Origin: Cloeon dipterum
Lineage: Eukaryota > Arthropoda > Insecta > Ephemeroptera > Baetidae
NCBI RefSeq assembly: GCF_949628265.1
Contig: NC_088790.1
Span: forward strand, 23,812,545-23,876,544
Direction of reading: 5' to 3'
Length of the DNA stretch: 64,000 bases
This document shows positions 50,701-61,605 of this stretch, in pieces (the stretch's first letter is position 1; each line of letters begins with the position of its first letter). A model generated the notes under the pieces. It was not told the DNA's origin, searched no databases, and saw only the letters and a list, made by a program, of their open reading frames with translations. The position numbers and the translations under genes were made by a program.

Positions 50701-53594
50701 GGGCCTTTAACGCCGCCACCGCCACCGCCGACAATGGCTTAGGAAGCCTTTCGATTTGTATTCCGTGCGCTCAACTCGACTGGCTCGTTTTCCTCCGGGA
50801 TTGTGGAAAACCTGTTTTACTTTTTAGCTCAATACTAAATCACAGTTGGCGGCTGGAAGCGGTTGAGGAAATTTGAACTTGAAATTCAATTAATAAAAAT
50901 TATTATTGGCGAAATGTTTAGCTCAGTATTGCTCTAATTTAAATCTATATAGGCTAAACAAATAGTTAATTTATAGATGTGTTAGAAAAATAATTTTTGA
51001 TTTATATTTGCACCAGTATTTTTTAATGAAACTGTCGATTTCGTACCAAATTTGATTTGAGAATTAATTTTGACTAATAATTTAACTGATATTTGTAAAA
51101 TTAATTTAAACATCTAATAGCTATTCTTGCTAATCTTTTGTTTGTGGAAATTAACGATGAGGCTAGATTGAAGGACTATCAATGACAAATTATTCATTTT
51201 TTTTAAACAAACTTTTGAGTTTCCATTGAGAAAGAATTAAAAAAATAGTAAATTGTTGTATGCTTTTTTTAGGTGAAATGAACTAATTAATTAAATTACA
51301 AGGTCAATAAAACTCGAGGCGTTTTAATCTCCTTACACAGCTGATATCGAGTATAATTAAGAATACAATAGAACTTAAAATTTTCCACTCCATAGCAAAA
51401 GCCACTCAATATCAAATATTATAGATTTCAAAGAACTCTGTCCTCTCAATTACGTCAAAGATTTTTTACAGATAATATTTTATAATTTTTAAGATGTCAC
51501 TTAAAAGAAAATAAATCTCTAGGAAAGAATGAGAAATTTTCAAAGAATGTATGGCTACTCCTGTAATTATACAAAATGCAGAATAATAATTAATTGCTAT
51601 TATTTTCTCTGCGTGTATTTTTTAATTATTATTTCGTTACTAAACTTGCCCTTAAGTCTTGGAGAAAATTTATCAATTCATCATCTAGATCTAGATTTTT
51701 AAAATCTCACCGGTAGCCAGATCGAAGATTGTATCGAAATGTGGGAAAGCCATCTTTTGCTTTTCGTGTGAGTTTCGCGTGTAATTGATCATTAATAAGC
51801 AAATTTTATCTCAATTTAATAAAAAAAACTCGTTTCTTTGACACATTTCGCCTGTTTCAAAGGCACCAGAGTTGCAAAATTTAAAAAATGCAGTGCAGTG
51901 TTGAAAACAATTTTTTTTAATTTTTACCAGTTTCTTGTAGACAATATTTGCACCTCAGTTTTCAATTATTTTCTAATTATTAGCTCATGGCCTCGACTTG
52001 AAAAATTTTGAGATAAATTTTTGGAAAAATTGAGGTAGCAAAAATGAAAAAACATGCACAGTGGATAAATTTTTGACCACTCCGACCGCAAATTTTAGAT
52101 TTTCATAGGGGAAAAATGGATTAAATTCATTTCTTGCATTTCTCGCGCAAGAAATTGGTTAAAATTGAGTGGTAAAAACCGTTTAAAACCAGTGATGAAA
52201 AAAATCGGGTGGTAAGAATAAAATGCAACCCTGAAAGGCGCCGCACCCCAGCCAACGCCATACCTGCGCGTCACACGAATCTCGCCCCTGGTGTAAAATC
52301 CTAATTTTCTGCGGATGAAATTTTAAATTTGTCTTTCTTTTCAGGGCATTTTTAAAATTTTCAAGCAAATCAAGTAGAAAACACTTTTTAATTTCACATT
52401 TTTTTAAACCCAGCTGTTTGAACCCACCTGTCATATTTTTTGTATCGGAACATCATGAGTGTTGGTTATTTATAGGCCAAAATGAACGTCACCGCTCGCC
52501 GCTCACATCACACCAAAGGTGCAACAAACTATAATTATTTCACCTGTGCTGTGCGCTTAATAATTTGTTTTTACTGCTTGCAAGTCAAGAGAGAGAGAGA
52601 GAGAATTTAAATATACAGCCGGCTGCGTTTCGAAAATTTATTTCTTCTCGTAACGGGACGGGAACCTCGATCGTGTCCTTTTAATTTAAACACATTCTAC
52701 TGCACGATGGAGTGACCCCCGCGAGTAAGAAGTTCCGCGTCCGTTCGATCGATAACGAATTCCGAACAATCGGCTCGCTCGCACGTACTTTGCTTTTTGC
52801 TCGAATAAAAATGAGCGGAAATCACACTTGCCATAAAAGGAGAGGTGATTAGGAACCAGTCATTAAAGATTACGCCGCGCGCGTGCTGATTACGAAGACA
52901 GCTATAGTTAATTACATCAGCAGGCAACACAAAAAATAAAACTTGCTTTGGGAAACCCTGTGAGAGCACCGCACGCATGATATTCTGGTATTATTATTAT
53001 TGCGCCCGAAAATAGATCTGGAGAACGGAACAGTCGCCTCAAGACAAAACACAAATATTGGATTTCTGCCTAAAAGCTGAATAACTCCTTTTAGCGCACA
53101 TGCCGTTCCCTGTCGATATACAACACACTTCTCGGTATTGATCCCCCGACGTGAATGCCAAGAGCACACATTCCCCCCAAGCCAAATAAAATAAAGCAAA
53201 AAAAAAAAAATACCAATGAGAATTTAAAGAGACAAATCACTGATTGTGAGCTGTTCAAATTTTTTTTAATTCAGCTCATTTAAATTCCTGTTTAATTAAG
53301 CATTTGAATAATTTTTATACCAGACTCGCAGACGAGGGCCCAGTTGTCCGAAAATCGGCAAATCTCGAAGCCGAGCGCGCTGACGAGGGCGAGCCAGTTG
53401 GAGTCGAGGGCCGCGTTCGAGTTGAAGGCACAGTTGGCGAGCACGTCGGCCGTGGGAAAGCCGCCGATCAGCGCGACCTGCTCGTGTCTGCAGTAGATGG
53501 AAAAGTGCAGGCTGCAGTCCTGCGGGTAGATGTTGAGCGTGACCATGTCTGGAGGCTGCCCTCCGCAGCCGCACAGCGCCGCGCGGCTCCACAT
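44780..53594 (-). CDS. OTULIN: OTULIN-family linear-ubiquitin deubiquitinase with a membrane segment
   Basis: Twelve exons are phase-consistent on the minus strand: 53594-53321, 49254-49043, 48992-48909, 48679-48491, 48274-47933, 47763-47458, 47031-46808, 46748-46584, 46262-46067, 45768-45499, 45337-45071 and 44953-44780. They encode about 900 residues. The last four exons form the OTU domain, opening REQILEYALREWHGNT. The catalytic cysteine is in IRGDNYCAVRAALFQ (Cys about 687), and the domain ends EDDRHYNVLL with His about 895 and Asn about 897, the OTULIN His-Tyr-Asn pattern. OTULIN enzymes cleave Met1-linked ubiquitin chains and restrain inflammatory signalling. Exon 2 starts with a hydrophobic stretch (SFFFFLGVGGFVCYKLY, about residues 96-112), a likely membrane anchor. 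Residues 115-600 are acidic and Ser-rich, probably disordered. Human OTULIN has 352 residues. The join of exon 1, across 4.07 kb, rests on phase (G + TA makes Val) and is the least sure part. Confidence 0.88.
49390..49567 (-). repeat. copy of dispersed repeat family B
   Basis: Among the least degraded minus-orientation copies: GGCGAGGACTGTCTCCCT, TTTTCCCTAAAATGTCTCC, GATAGATCTCGATGG and GGTCAAGCGCAGGAGAATTTG. It lies in the first intron of the OTULIN-like gene. Confidence 0.7.
51867..52233 (+). mobile_element. hAT-type MITE, 367 bp, with 8-bp target duplication
   Basis: The termini CAGAGTTGCA and TGCAACCCTG are inverted with one mismatch and match the CAGNG pattern of hAT ends. They are flanked by AAAGGCAC (51859-51866) and AAAGGCGC (52234-52241), an 8-bp duplication with one mismatch. 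The size of 8 bp is diagnostic for hAT transposition. There is no coding capacity, so it would be moved in trans by an autonomous element outside this window. A related, older copy lies at 20004-20336. Confidence 0.8.
53321..53594 (-). other. first coding exon of the OTULIN-like gene (unrecognised N-terminal segment)
   Basis: The exon encodes about 91 residues (core MVTLNIYPQDCSLHFSIYCR, then a mixed hydrophobic stretch ending CES) and ends in a GTATAA donor. Its phase fits the exon at 49254. The internal ATG of MVTLN is an alternative start. I do not recognise this segment. If it is not spliced to 49254, it would be the start of a different minus-strand gene for which no further exon was found. 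Confidence 0.55.
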
Positions 53595-53744
53595 GCACCG
53601 GGAGGCCTCAGGACATCACCAACTCCTCATGTCCGCACTCGGACACTCCTGCAGTCCTCTTGCTGGTGGTCTTCGCCCTTTGTCTTTCGTGAGTGGTGCC
53701 CTTTACACGCTCGCAGCACCCTCTGGCAGGCTGTTCGTCGTAGC

Positions 53745-53790
53745 TCGTTTGGCTCCGCGCTCGCGGCTCCCGCTGATTATATAGGTCTAC
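53745..53790 (-). promoter_or_regulatory. TATA-type promoter of the OTULIN-like gene
   Basis: TATATAAT on the minus strand (53783-53776) lies in GC-balanced DNA, 180-190 bp upstream of the first ATG at 53594. A start near 53750 would give a 5' UTR of about 155 nt. Confidence 0.5.
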
Positions 53791-54249
53791 GCCAGCGGTG
53801 GGATTTCGCACATTGATTTTAGGGGAAAGGGGGGCGTGCCGTAAACATCCAGTTTTCTTGCCGAATGGAAGATTTCTCGGCAGGATCGTGCGAATAGGAT
53901 ATTTTGTGGAATATTCGACATTTTGACTCATTAAAAAAATTAAAAAAATTGACAGATTTAAGAGTTAACTCGTTTCTGCGCATGCGCCGATTTTCTTTAA
54001 AGTGTTGCATTTTTTGTGAGGCAGGTGGTGTGTATTGATAATAATGTTGGTTGACTTGAAGAAATTTAATAAAATTCGTACATCAAATCAAATTTCACAC
54101 TAAATTAAGTGCAAGCCAAACGCTCTTCCAGATGAAGGAGTGGAAAATGATTTTATATATCAAGTTCGACAGAAATTTTCAAATGTTTCGCGCCATTACC
54201 ATTCTTTAAATGCGGTAAAAACCAAGGAGGTTAAACACGAAGAACGGCT

Positions 54250-54320
54250 TGTAAGCCCGCCATGTTGTCCTGGAGAAATTCAAGATAATCCTGATAATCC
54301 TTATTGCCAAGATGGCGGCC
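54250..54320. promoter_or_regulatory. paired YY1/Pho-type sites between the OTULIN-like gene and CARM1
   Basis: CAAGATGGCGGC (54308-54319) on the plus strand matches the YY1/Pleiohomeotic consensus. CCGCCATGTT (about 54258-54267) is a second site on the other strand. Between them GATAATCCT is repeated in tandem. YY1 sites commonly mark core promoters of housekeeping genes, and CARM1 has no visible TATA box. Confidence 0.45.
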
Positions 54321-54618
54321 GTACGTGCATTTGCGCGATCTCGGCCGGTGTATCTCCCGGCGGATACGGCTTCGGCGGCGGAGTAATTGATGAGCGAAAC
54401 ACAAAAGAGCAGGCAGCTTGTGATGGCTTTTTAGCGGAGCGTGTGTTGACGAGATAAACAAGCGGACCGAGACACAACGCCGGCTTTCGAGGTGCGTACA
54501 TAACCGAGACAGCCGAAGCCGAACTATAACCGCTGCTTGTGTCCGTCTGCCAGCAGCAGAGCAGCGATCAAGCCCCAGCACCACCGAAAAAACGCACTCA
54601 AACGAACGCTCTGCTGCG

Positions 54619-57600
54619 ATGGAGGGTTGCGAAGGCAAGACAGCGGCCGTCGAGACAACGCTTGTGTCCGGGGTGACCGTCCAGGAGGTTGGCCCCAACG
54701 GCAACCTCATGCCAAAGTTCAACACGCCGGTCGACTTCGCTGTCCTCTACGACCCGGAGGGCGCCAGCATAAGGGTCACGCGAGGTCCGCTGCACCCTTA
54801 TTTTGGCATAACATTTTACATCACAGACGCTTTCAGGTGCAGAGCAAACCGAGCTGATCGAGTTTCCGGTCACCTTCACGACAGAGTGCTGCAGAATGGG
54901 CGACAGGGGCTACCTCTTCCGCTTGGACATCGACACGATTTTGTTTGTATTCCGGGATGAAAAAGGTATTATTCCGTTTGATTTGAATTGAATTAGGGGT
55001 TTGAGTAATCGAGACGTTTAGACGCACGAGCCATACACAACAGAATTGCCCGGGTAAAATCCAACAAAGAAACCATATCCGTGTTCAGAGAAAGGACAGA
55101 CGAGTCGTCAGCATCCCAGTACTTCCAAGTACTTTATTTCCTTTCTAACCCTTTCTTATTTTAATTATTTAATTTATTTTTCAGTTCTACGGCTACCTTT
55201 CGCAACAACAAAATATGATGCAGGACTACGTGCGGACGAGCACCTACCAGCGGGCCTTCCTTGCCAACGATGTGGACTTTAAAGACAAGATTGTGCTTGA
55301 TGTCGGGGCAGGCTCTGGCATTCTCTCCTTTTTCGCCGTGCAGGCGGGCGCCAAGAAGGTCTACGCTGTCGAGGCCAGTTCCATGGCGCAACACGCTAAA
55401 GTCAGTACATTTTAATTATCTTCATTCTTGTCTTTTAGTGAGGGAGTTTTCCTAACTTTTATCAATTAATAAGAATACTCAGACAATGCTTCTAAACAAT
55501 GGTCTGTTTCACTAGCGATTTCTCTAAAAAAAATACTATAAAAGATAAACGGAGGTGGCAATTTCTTCATAGTGTTCGGTTTAAAAATATTATTAGTTGT
55601 TACATTTACCCAGTCTTATCTTTGCAGATAAAAATAACTACCAAAATACGTTTGCAGGAAGAATTTAGTTCAGAGCCATTAAATAAAATATCTCTTGTCA
55701 TTCCTTCAATGTTAAAAATTTGAAAAACTTCCAAGAAGAAGAGTTTTACGTCAACCTTTTTCAGAATATTAAAAAATTGAAAAATCCATGAAATTTCTGA
55801 GCGCTTGCTGGTAACGATACCAGAAATTTAATATAGATGCCAAATTTTTTGAAGATTTTCCCTCGTGAATGTGAGTTTTAAAATTTTTTTTTTTGATAAA
55901 TTTTTGTAAAGTCTAAAAAAATATTTTTATTTTCCTAAAACCTAATTTTTAGGAAACAAGTAACCAGAAAATCAAAACATTATTAGTTAGGTTATTTTTA
56001 AAACGGCATTATAAGTTAGTATCTCGTTTAACTTAAAAGTTTGCGTTTTTTCATCAGTAAAAAAGTTAACTGGAATATTTGCCTCGACGCTGATAGTAAT
56101 TTTTGTAGATAAACGATAATGATAACGTTTTTCTCATCGTGGATTTTACCGGTTTAACGAGCCTAAATCATTTCGCCCTTTTAAAATGATATATTTAATT
56201 TTTCAAAATTGTCAAAATGAAGGTGAATAGCTTCCAAAATTACTTAGCTCCTTATTGACAGATAATTTAGCTTCGTGTTTGTATTAATTTTTTTAAATGA
56301 CTTTTTTTTAAATTGATTAAAATCATCAATGGAAATTTTAAAGATGGAAATTTCATCAACTTTCAGATGTATATTTTATTATTTTATTTAATTACAGAGT
56401 TCAGAAAAACCCCTGAAAAAATATTAATCTTTCCTTAAAATGTCTACAAAAAATTTAAGACAGTATTTTTCTTGAAATTTAAATATGACCTTTTTAAACT
56501 ATAATTTTTAAAATCTAGAGGTCTCATCTGCGAGATTTAAAGCGGCAGCTTGCGGGACTGGTCTAGCTAAATTTTTGGCCCGGTGGTGGCGGCTGGGGCT
56601 CTTCATTTTGATTGGCGTCTGACAATATTTTTAATTTGAAGTTTGATATCAAGACATTTTTCCTCCTGCACTTTTGAAATTTTGACCCTTTTTCCCTGGC
56701 GCAGCTTACGCCAGTGACCATAAATTTGCCGGCTGGCGCTGTGCAGCGCGACTGAGACTTTTACCTATTTTTAATCACTAATTTCTAAATTTGAATTTTG
56801 CTGTGATTGTCTCAGATGGTGGTGGAGGCGAACAAACTGTCGGACGTTATCGAGGTGCGCGCTGGCAAAATCGAGGAGCTGGATATCCCAGAGCAGGTGG
56901 ATGTGATAATATCAGAGCCGATGGGCTACATGCTGTACAACGAGCGGATGCTGGAGACGTACCTGCACGCCAAGAAGTGGCTCAAACCCGGCGGCCACAT
57001 GTACCCGAGCCGTGGCGACTTGCACGTGGCGCCCTTCACCGACGACGCCCTCTACATGGAGCACTTTGCCAAGGCAAACTTCTGGTACCAGCAGAACTTC
57101 CACGGCGTCGACCTCAGCAGCCTCCGCAAAGCAGCTATGAAAGAGTACTACCGACAGCCCATCGTCGACACCTTCGACTTCCGCATTTGCATGGCCAAGT
57201 CTGTCCGGCACATACTTGATTTTAAGACTGCTCACGAAAAAGATCTCCATAAAATAGGTGAGCATGGATTTTCAGTTTAGTTGTTCTAAATTTTATTTCA
57301 GCCTGAATATTTTAATTTGATATTTTTTGCGTTTTACGGAGCATCTGAATACATATTAAAATCATATTTTGGTGAATTTTGGACAGAATTTGGTCAGACA
57401 ATATAATTATGAAATATCATTTTATAATATTTTTTAAGAAAAATTTTAATTTCCTCATTCTGGGCTGTTTTGTTAATTTTATTTAAATCTGCTCATATTT
57501 GTAAATTAAATATTATTTTCTATTTTTCTTGCTCAACGAAATTTTTGGATAGTTAGTTAATCTGTTTAAAAATGGATTTTTTAATTGATTAATTATTTAA

Positions 57601-59466
57601 AAATTATACCAAATAAAAAATGGAGCTGTTCGTCATTAGTTGGACAATTTTTTACATTATAACTAGTTTTTCTGACGAATTTCTGACGTATTTAAATATA
57701 CTTGGCAAGAAATTTTAAAACATATAAAGAACTAAATGACCAATTCGCTGTTTAACCGACTTTTCCTTATAAACATTTTAATTTTATTAATTTAAGAGCT
57801 ATTAAAATGGTTGAATAATGAAAAGTAATTTTAAATTTCTTATTTCTGAATTTAATGGCTACTTTGGAACTTTTATATTAATTTAATTCTTTTATATCGT
57901 AGAACCAAATCCAAGCAACCATTTTTTAACTTTGCAGAGGTTCCACTCGAATTCCACCTTCTCCAATCGGGAACGGTGCACGGGCTGGCCTTTTGGTTTG
58001 ACGTTGCCTTCGGCGGCTCACAGCAAACGGTGTGGCTGTCGACAGCGCCCACCGAACCCCTGACCCACTGGTATCAGGTGCGCTGCCTCCTGGAAACGCC
58101 TATTTTCGTCAAACAGGGCCAGCTGCTCACTGGCCGCGTCCTTCTGCTCGCCAACAAGAGGTGACGATTTTTTGTTTTTTTAAATCGTCGAATTAGAAGT
58201 AATTCATATTTTGTGGTGCTGCAGACAAAGCTACGACGTGGTGATCGAACTGTGCGTCGAAGGCACCGGCACCAGGTCTGCCAACACGCTGGACCTGAAG
58301 AACCCATTCTTCCGCTACACCGGCCAAAGTCCGCAGCCTCCAGTCGGCTCCAACACGACCTCACCCAGCGAAAATATTTGGGCCCAGCTCGACGCACAAG
58401 GCGCCAGACAAGGTAATAAGTCCAATACATTTAATTTAAAAATAATGTTCTCTTAATATTTAAACCACAACTAAACATTAAAATTATTTACAAAATTGTT
58501 TGACTGAATGAAATTTTTTAAATTGAAAGAAAATAAATATTTTGCTTCCAATCTAGATTAAAAGGAGATTCGGAGTTTCAGGATTTTTTTTAATATGCAC
58601 GCTTATAAAACTAAAAAACTAATTTCTATTTGAAATAACCTTTATGGCAGTGTATTTACGAACGTGCTAGTATTCATAGGAACAATCGACTGTTTAGAAA
58701 ACTTACCAGTATTTTCCGACGCAGCCGTCAACATGGTGAACGGCATCATGGTGAACGGCTTGGGTGATGTATCGATGGAAACGACACACCAGCCCAACAG
58801 CTTGATTAACATCGGCAACAACACCGCCTACCTGCACCCTGGCTCCATCCCCAGCACCGGCCGCCAGAGGGTGTCTCAGGGCACGGCAACCTCAACCCAC
58901 CAATCGCAGCTTATCGGTGGCGGCATCGCCCCAACTTTATTCACTACTTCTGTAAGTTCTCTTGATTTCAATTTCGACGCTGGTTTTTCCAGACTGGCAG
59001 CACAGAATTTAAATTTAAATATTTTATGACTGGATTAAATTATTTTTCCCTTGTTGAAATTAGTTATTATTTATTTATTAAAATTAAATTATTTTAAATA
59101 AATTTCATCCTCAATTTGCATTGATTTTCCCATTAATTTAAAATTTAAATTTTCACATTGTCTCCAGAAAGTGTGAGAAACACAATTTTTTGTAATTTTT
59201 ATTCGGTAATTCGAAAATTAAAATTTATACAAGATTTATTTATCTGTTTGACATAATTTTCCTTTTCCAATATTTGACTAAAATTCAATTTGTTCGTTCA
59301 GCAAACACCGACGATTAGCATGGGTTCGACGGCAGCTGGTTACCCAATGCCGAACATGCTGATCGGCGACTACACGACGCACCAGGCGGCCAACGTGCTG
59401 CTGCCAGACTTCGCGGCCGTCGGGCAGAATAATTTGCAGCAGCTGGTCAGCGGTTACCGGCAGTAG
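54619..59466 (+). CDS. CARM1: CARM1/PRMT4 histone-arginine methyltransferase
   Basis: Nine phase-consistent coding exons: 54619-54784, 54837-54965, 55022-55128, 55185-55400, 56816-57257, 57938-58160, 58225-58412, 58710-58951 and 59302-59466. They encode 625 residues, close to the human protein's 608. The enzyme makes asymmetric dimethylarginine on histone H3 and coactivators using S-adenosylmethionine. Residues 1-130 form the PH-like N-terminal domain. SAM-binding motif I is [12 protein letters not shown] (about 172-183) and post-I ends [12 protein letters not shown]. The double-E loop is [15 protein letters not shown], the THW loop is THWYQVRCL, and the C-terminal barrel ends KNPFFRYTG. All catalytic landmarks are intact. 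The last two exons give a Gly/Ser/Asn-rich transactivation tail. The first intron is only 52 nt, while introns of 1.4 kb (55401-56815) and 0.7 kb hold AT-rich DNA with nothing recognisable. It shares its 5' intergenic region with the OTULIN-like gene. Confidence 0.96.
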
Positions 59467-60903
59467 CGGGGCCGAGGCGAAATTCTCCCGTGGGCCACAT
59501 GATTCCAAACTGAGTTTGAATGTAAGCAAGGCAATATTTATATAAAGAGAAATTGCGCAGCTGCGAAACAAAACGACGAGTGTAAATAGCTGCTTCGGAC
59601 GCTGGCCTCGCGTAATTCGTGTATGCCGAGCCTCACTTTTTATTTATTCACACTTGATTCACAAACACACGACACGACGAGACAGGGCGTTTTTTTCAGA
59701 CTGGATGGCTCGTGTGCCATCTTGAGGTCGTACTCGTGCGACGAATCGATGCGTTTCTTCCGTCGAAGAACTTAAAGCTTAAATTTTGTATTTAAATTCA
59801 TTTTTAGGTCGTTTAAATTAAATTGGCGGAAAGTGTTTTGGTACCACTATAGTGTCGCTACGTTTTTTGAGACTAGTATTTTGTAGGCTTTACTTTGTTA
59901 GTAGCCGTGAACCGTGACCTTTCCTTTTGCTGCAATCCTGGCCCTCCCAGAGTTTACCAGTATGATAGTTTGCTCACAATTATCTTCAATGTGCAGTAGG
60001 ATGAATCTCGTTTTGCGTTGTCCAAATTGAACAAATTAATACGACACACACAAGTTTTGCACTAATATTTGGTGCTGCTCTAATACACTTTTGGAGAATC
60101 CTCCCTAGTATTATTGTACGCCCCCCTTTTTATCGAACGAAGGATTTCATTTTTGTGCATTTTAGAATTAAAAAAAATACTGTACGGCAATATTTGCATT
60201 TTCTTTCCCTCTCCCGCTTCCGACCGCATCAATATTTTTGTTTTGTGAAATTTGCATTTAAATCGTAATTCTCCATGCAGGTACAACAGGTGCTCAGGAA
60301 CGAGATTTGCACATCAGGGTGTATCCTGATGACTCCCAAAGGGTCAAATTTCTGGTGCAAGCAATGAAGATTAAATAAGCCCGTTCCAAAATCAATTATT
60401 TTGGCCCTCTCCCGTAAAAATACTTACTTTCCCCCTAATACACGCTTTAAAAAATGAGAAAATATCTTAACACCAGCCAACAAAATATTTTAGCTCATCA
60501 TCTTATTCACTGATGGGTTGAAAATTAATCAGAATTGAAAGGCACAAAATCGAGAGTTTGATTCTTTAATTATGTCTTCAACAATACATGGTTTATATCA
60601 ATAATCACTAACATAGTTCATTGTTTCGCAATCTAAGTGGTAAGACAACCAAAAAATTGAATAATCTCTGTAAGCCTAATCTTATCAATCTTCACAAGTG
60701 GACCTCTACAGAAATTGGCTAAGTCCCGAGCAGTTCTCTGTGCACAAAATATATCATTAAAGAGAACCGCCTCAATTTTTTTTCCTCTGCTGATAACAGA
60801 TTCGATTTGTCTCAGTTTTTCATTTCTCGCGAGGAGAAAAAACCAATTAACAAAAGGCCAGTTGCCAGCAAATGTCCTACTGCAGTACAGCGTCAGAATC
60901 GTG

Positions 60904-60909
60904 AATAAA
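60904..60909 (+). terminator. candidate CARM1 poly(A) signal
   Basis: First AATAAA downstream of the CARM1 stop on the plus strand, 1.4 kb away. A variant hexamer earlier in the UTR could be used instead. Confidence 0.35.
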
Positions 60910-61546
60910 TAAGCAAAAATTGGAAAATACTTGCGGTGGCACCCAGTGAATCTGATTTTTACTTATAAGTCCTTCAGGTGGGTGACTGGGTACAAAGCTA
61001 AAAAGGAAATTCCGCGTACCTTTCAATAACATTTTTTTAAAGGCGAGTTAGAAATGCGTCATAAGGGGAAGTACGTGTTTTTTATTTAAAAAAAATGGGC
61101 AGTTTTTGTCTAACCGCAATGAATAAATTTCTCCTTGATGAGACAAATCAGCCAGAGAAACCACCAAGATAGTCAAACAATCGATTTGTCTCGTCAAAGG
61201 TAAAAAATAGACTAACAACTACCACGATTAGTTGAAAAGTGGATATTATAAAAATTGTATTGATCTATATGGAACTGGAAACGATGCTCAATAGAAAAAA
61301 AGAAACGATTTTTATGATAAAATTGTACACATTGAATTCAAAAAAGGTAAGCGGGTTTTCCTTGCATAAGGCGGTGCCACCGACTCAAAAAGCCTCTTTC
61401 AACTACGCATGATTCGCGATGCACCGATGTCTAAATACTCTCTTCCAAGAATTACTTTAACGGGTAGCCTCTATCTGTATTATTCAACCAACCATCATTC
61501 AATCACAGAAATATCGAATTTGAGCTGCCCGCTGTGCGTTTAAGGG

Positions 61547-61594
61547 CTTAACTTGTGATCAGGCCGCAATTATTGCGGCTGATCACAAGTTAAG
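61547..61594 (-). repeat. near-perfect 23-bp palindrome in the milton 3' UTR
   Basis: The arms at 61547-61570 and 61572-61594 pair over 23 bp with a single bulged base and essentially no spacer. In the milton mRNA the stem begins 12 nt after the stop codon. The sequence is G/C-balanced, unlike the AT-rich hairpins elsewhere, and is not a copy of another repeat in the window. Confidence 0.9.
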
Positions 61595-61605
61595 TCCTCG
61601 TGCTG

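Larger units (their letters stand above)
49255..53320. other. first intron of the OTULIN-like gene
   Basis: The stretch is mostly AT-rich. It holds two mobile or repeat elements (51867-52233 and the 49390-49567 family B copy), a GC-richer island at about 50290-50880 with GCCACCGCC repeats, a GA tract at 52591-52604 and a 12-A run near 53200. Open frames such as 53199-52912 and 52978-52697 lack exon signals. An alternative promoter and first exon could lie in the 50290-50880 island. Confidence 0.45.
59467..61605. other. convergent 3' intergenic region of CARM1 and milton
   Basis: The 3' UTRs of CARM1 (plus) and milton (minus) converge here. The first canonical plus-strand AATAAA after the CARM1 stop is at 60904-60909, implying a 3' UTR of about 1.4 kb. 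A minus-strand AATAAA at 61086-61081 could end milton. A small stem (CATCAGG...CCTGATG, about 60313-60332) lies in the CARM1 3' UTR. The milton palindrome is listed separately. No coding sequence was found. Confidence 0.5.

Noticed and set aside
53304-53816. 170-codon plus-strand open frame
   Set aside because: It is rich in Glu/Val/Arg in the pattern of a complement of a real exon and overlaps the minus-strand first exon and promoter of the OTULIN-like gene.
54231-54725. 164-codon minus-strand open frame
   Set aside because: It overlaps the CARM1 promoter and first coding exon in antisense and has no family resemblance.
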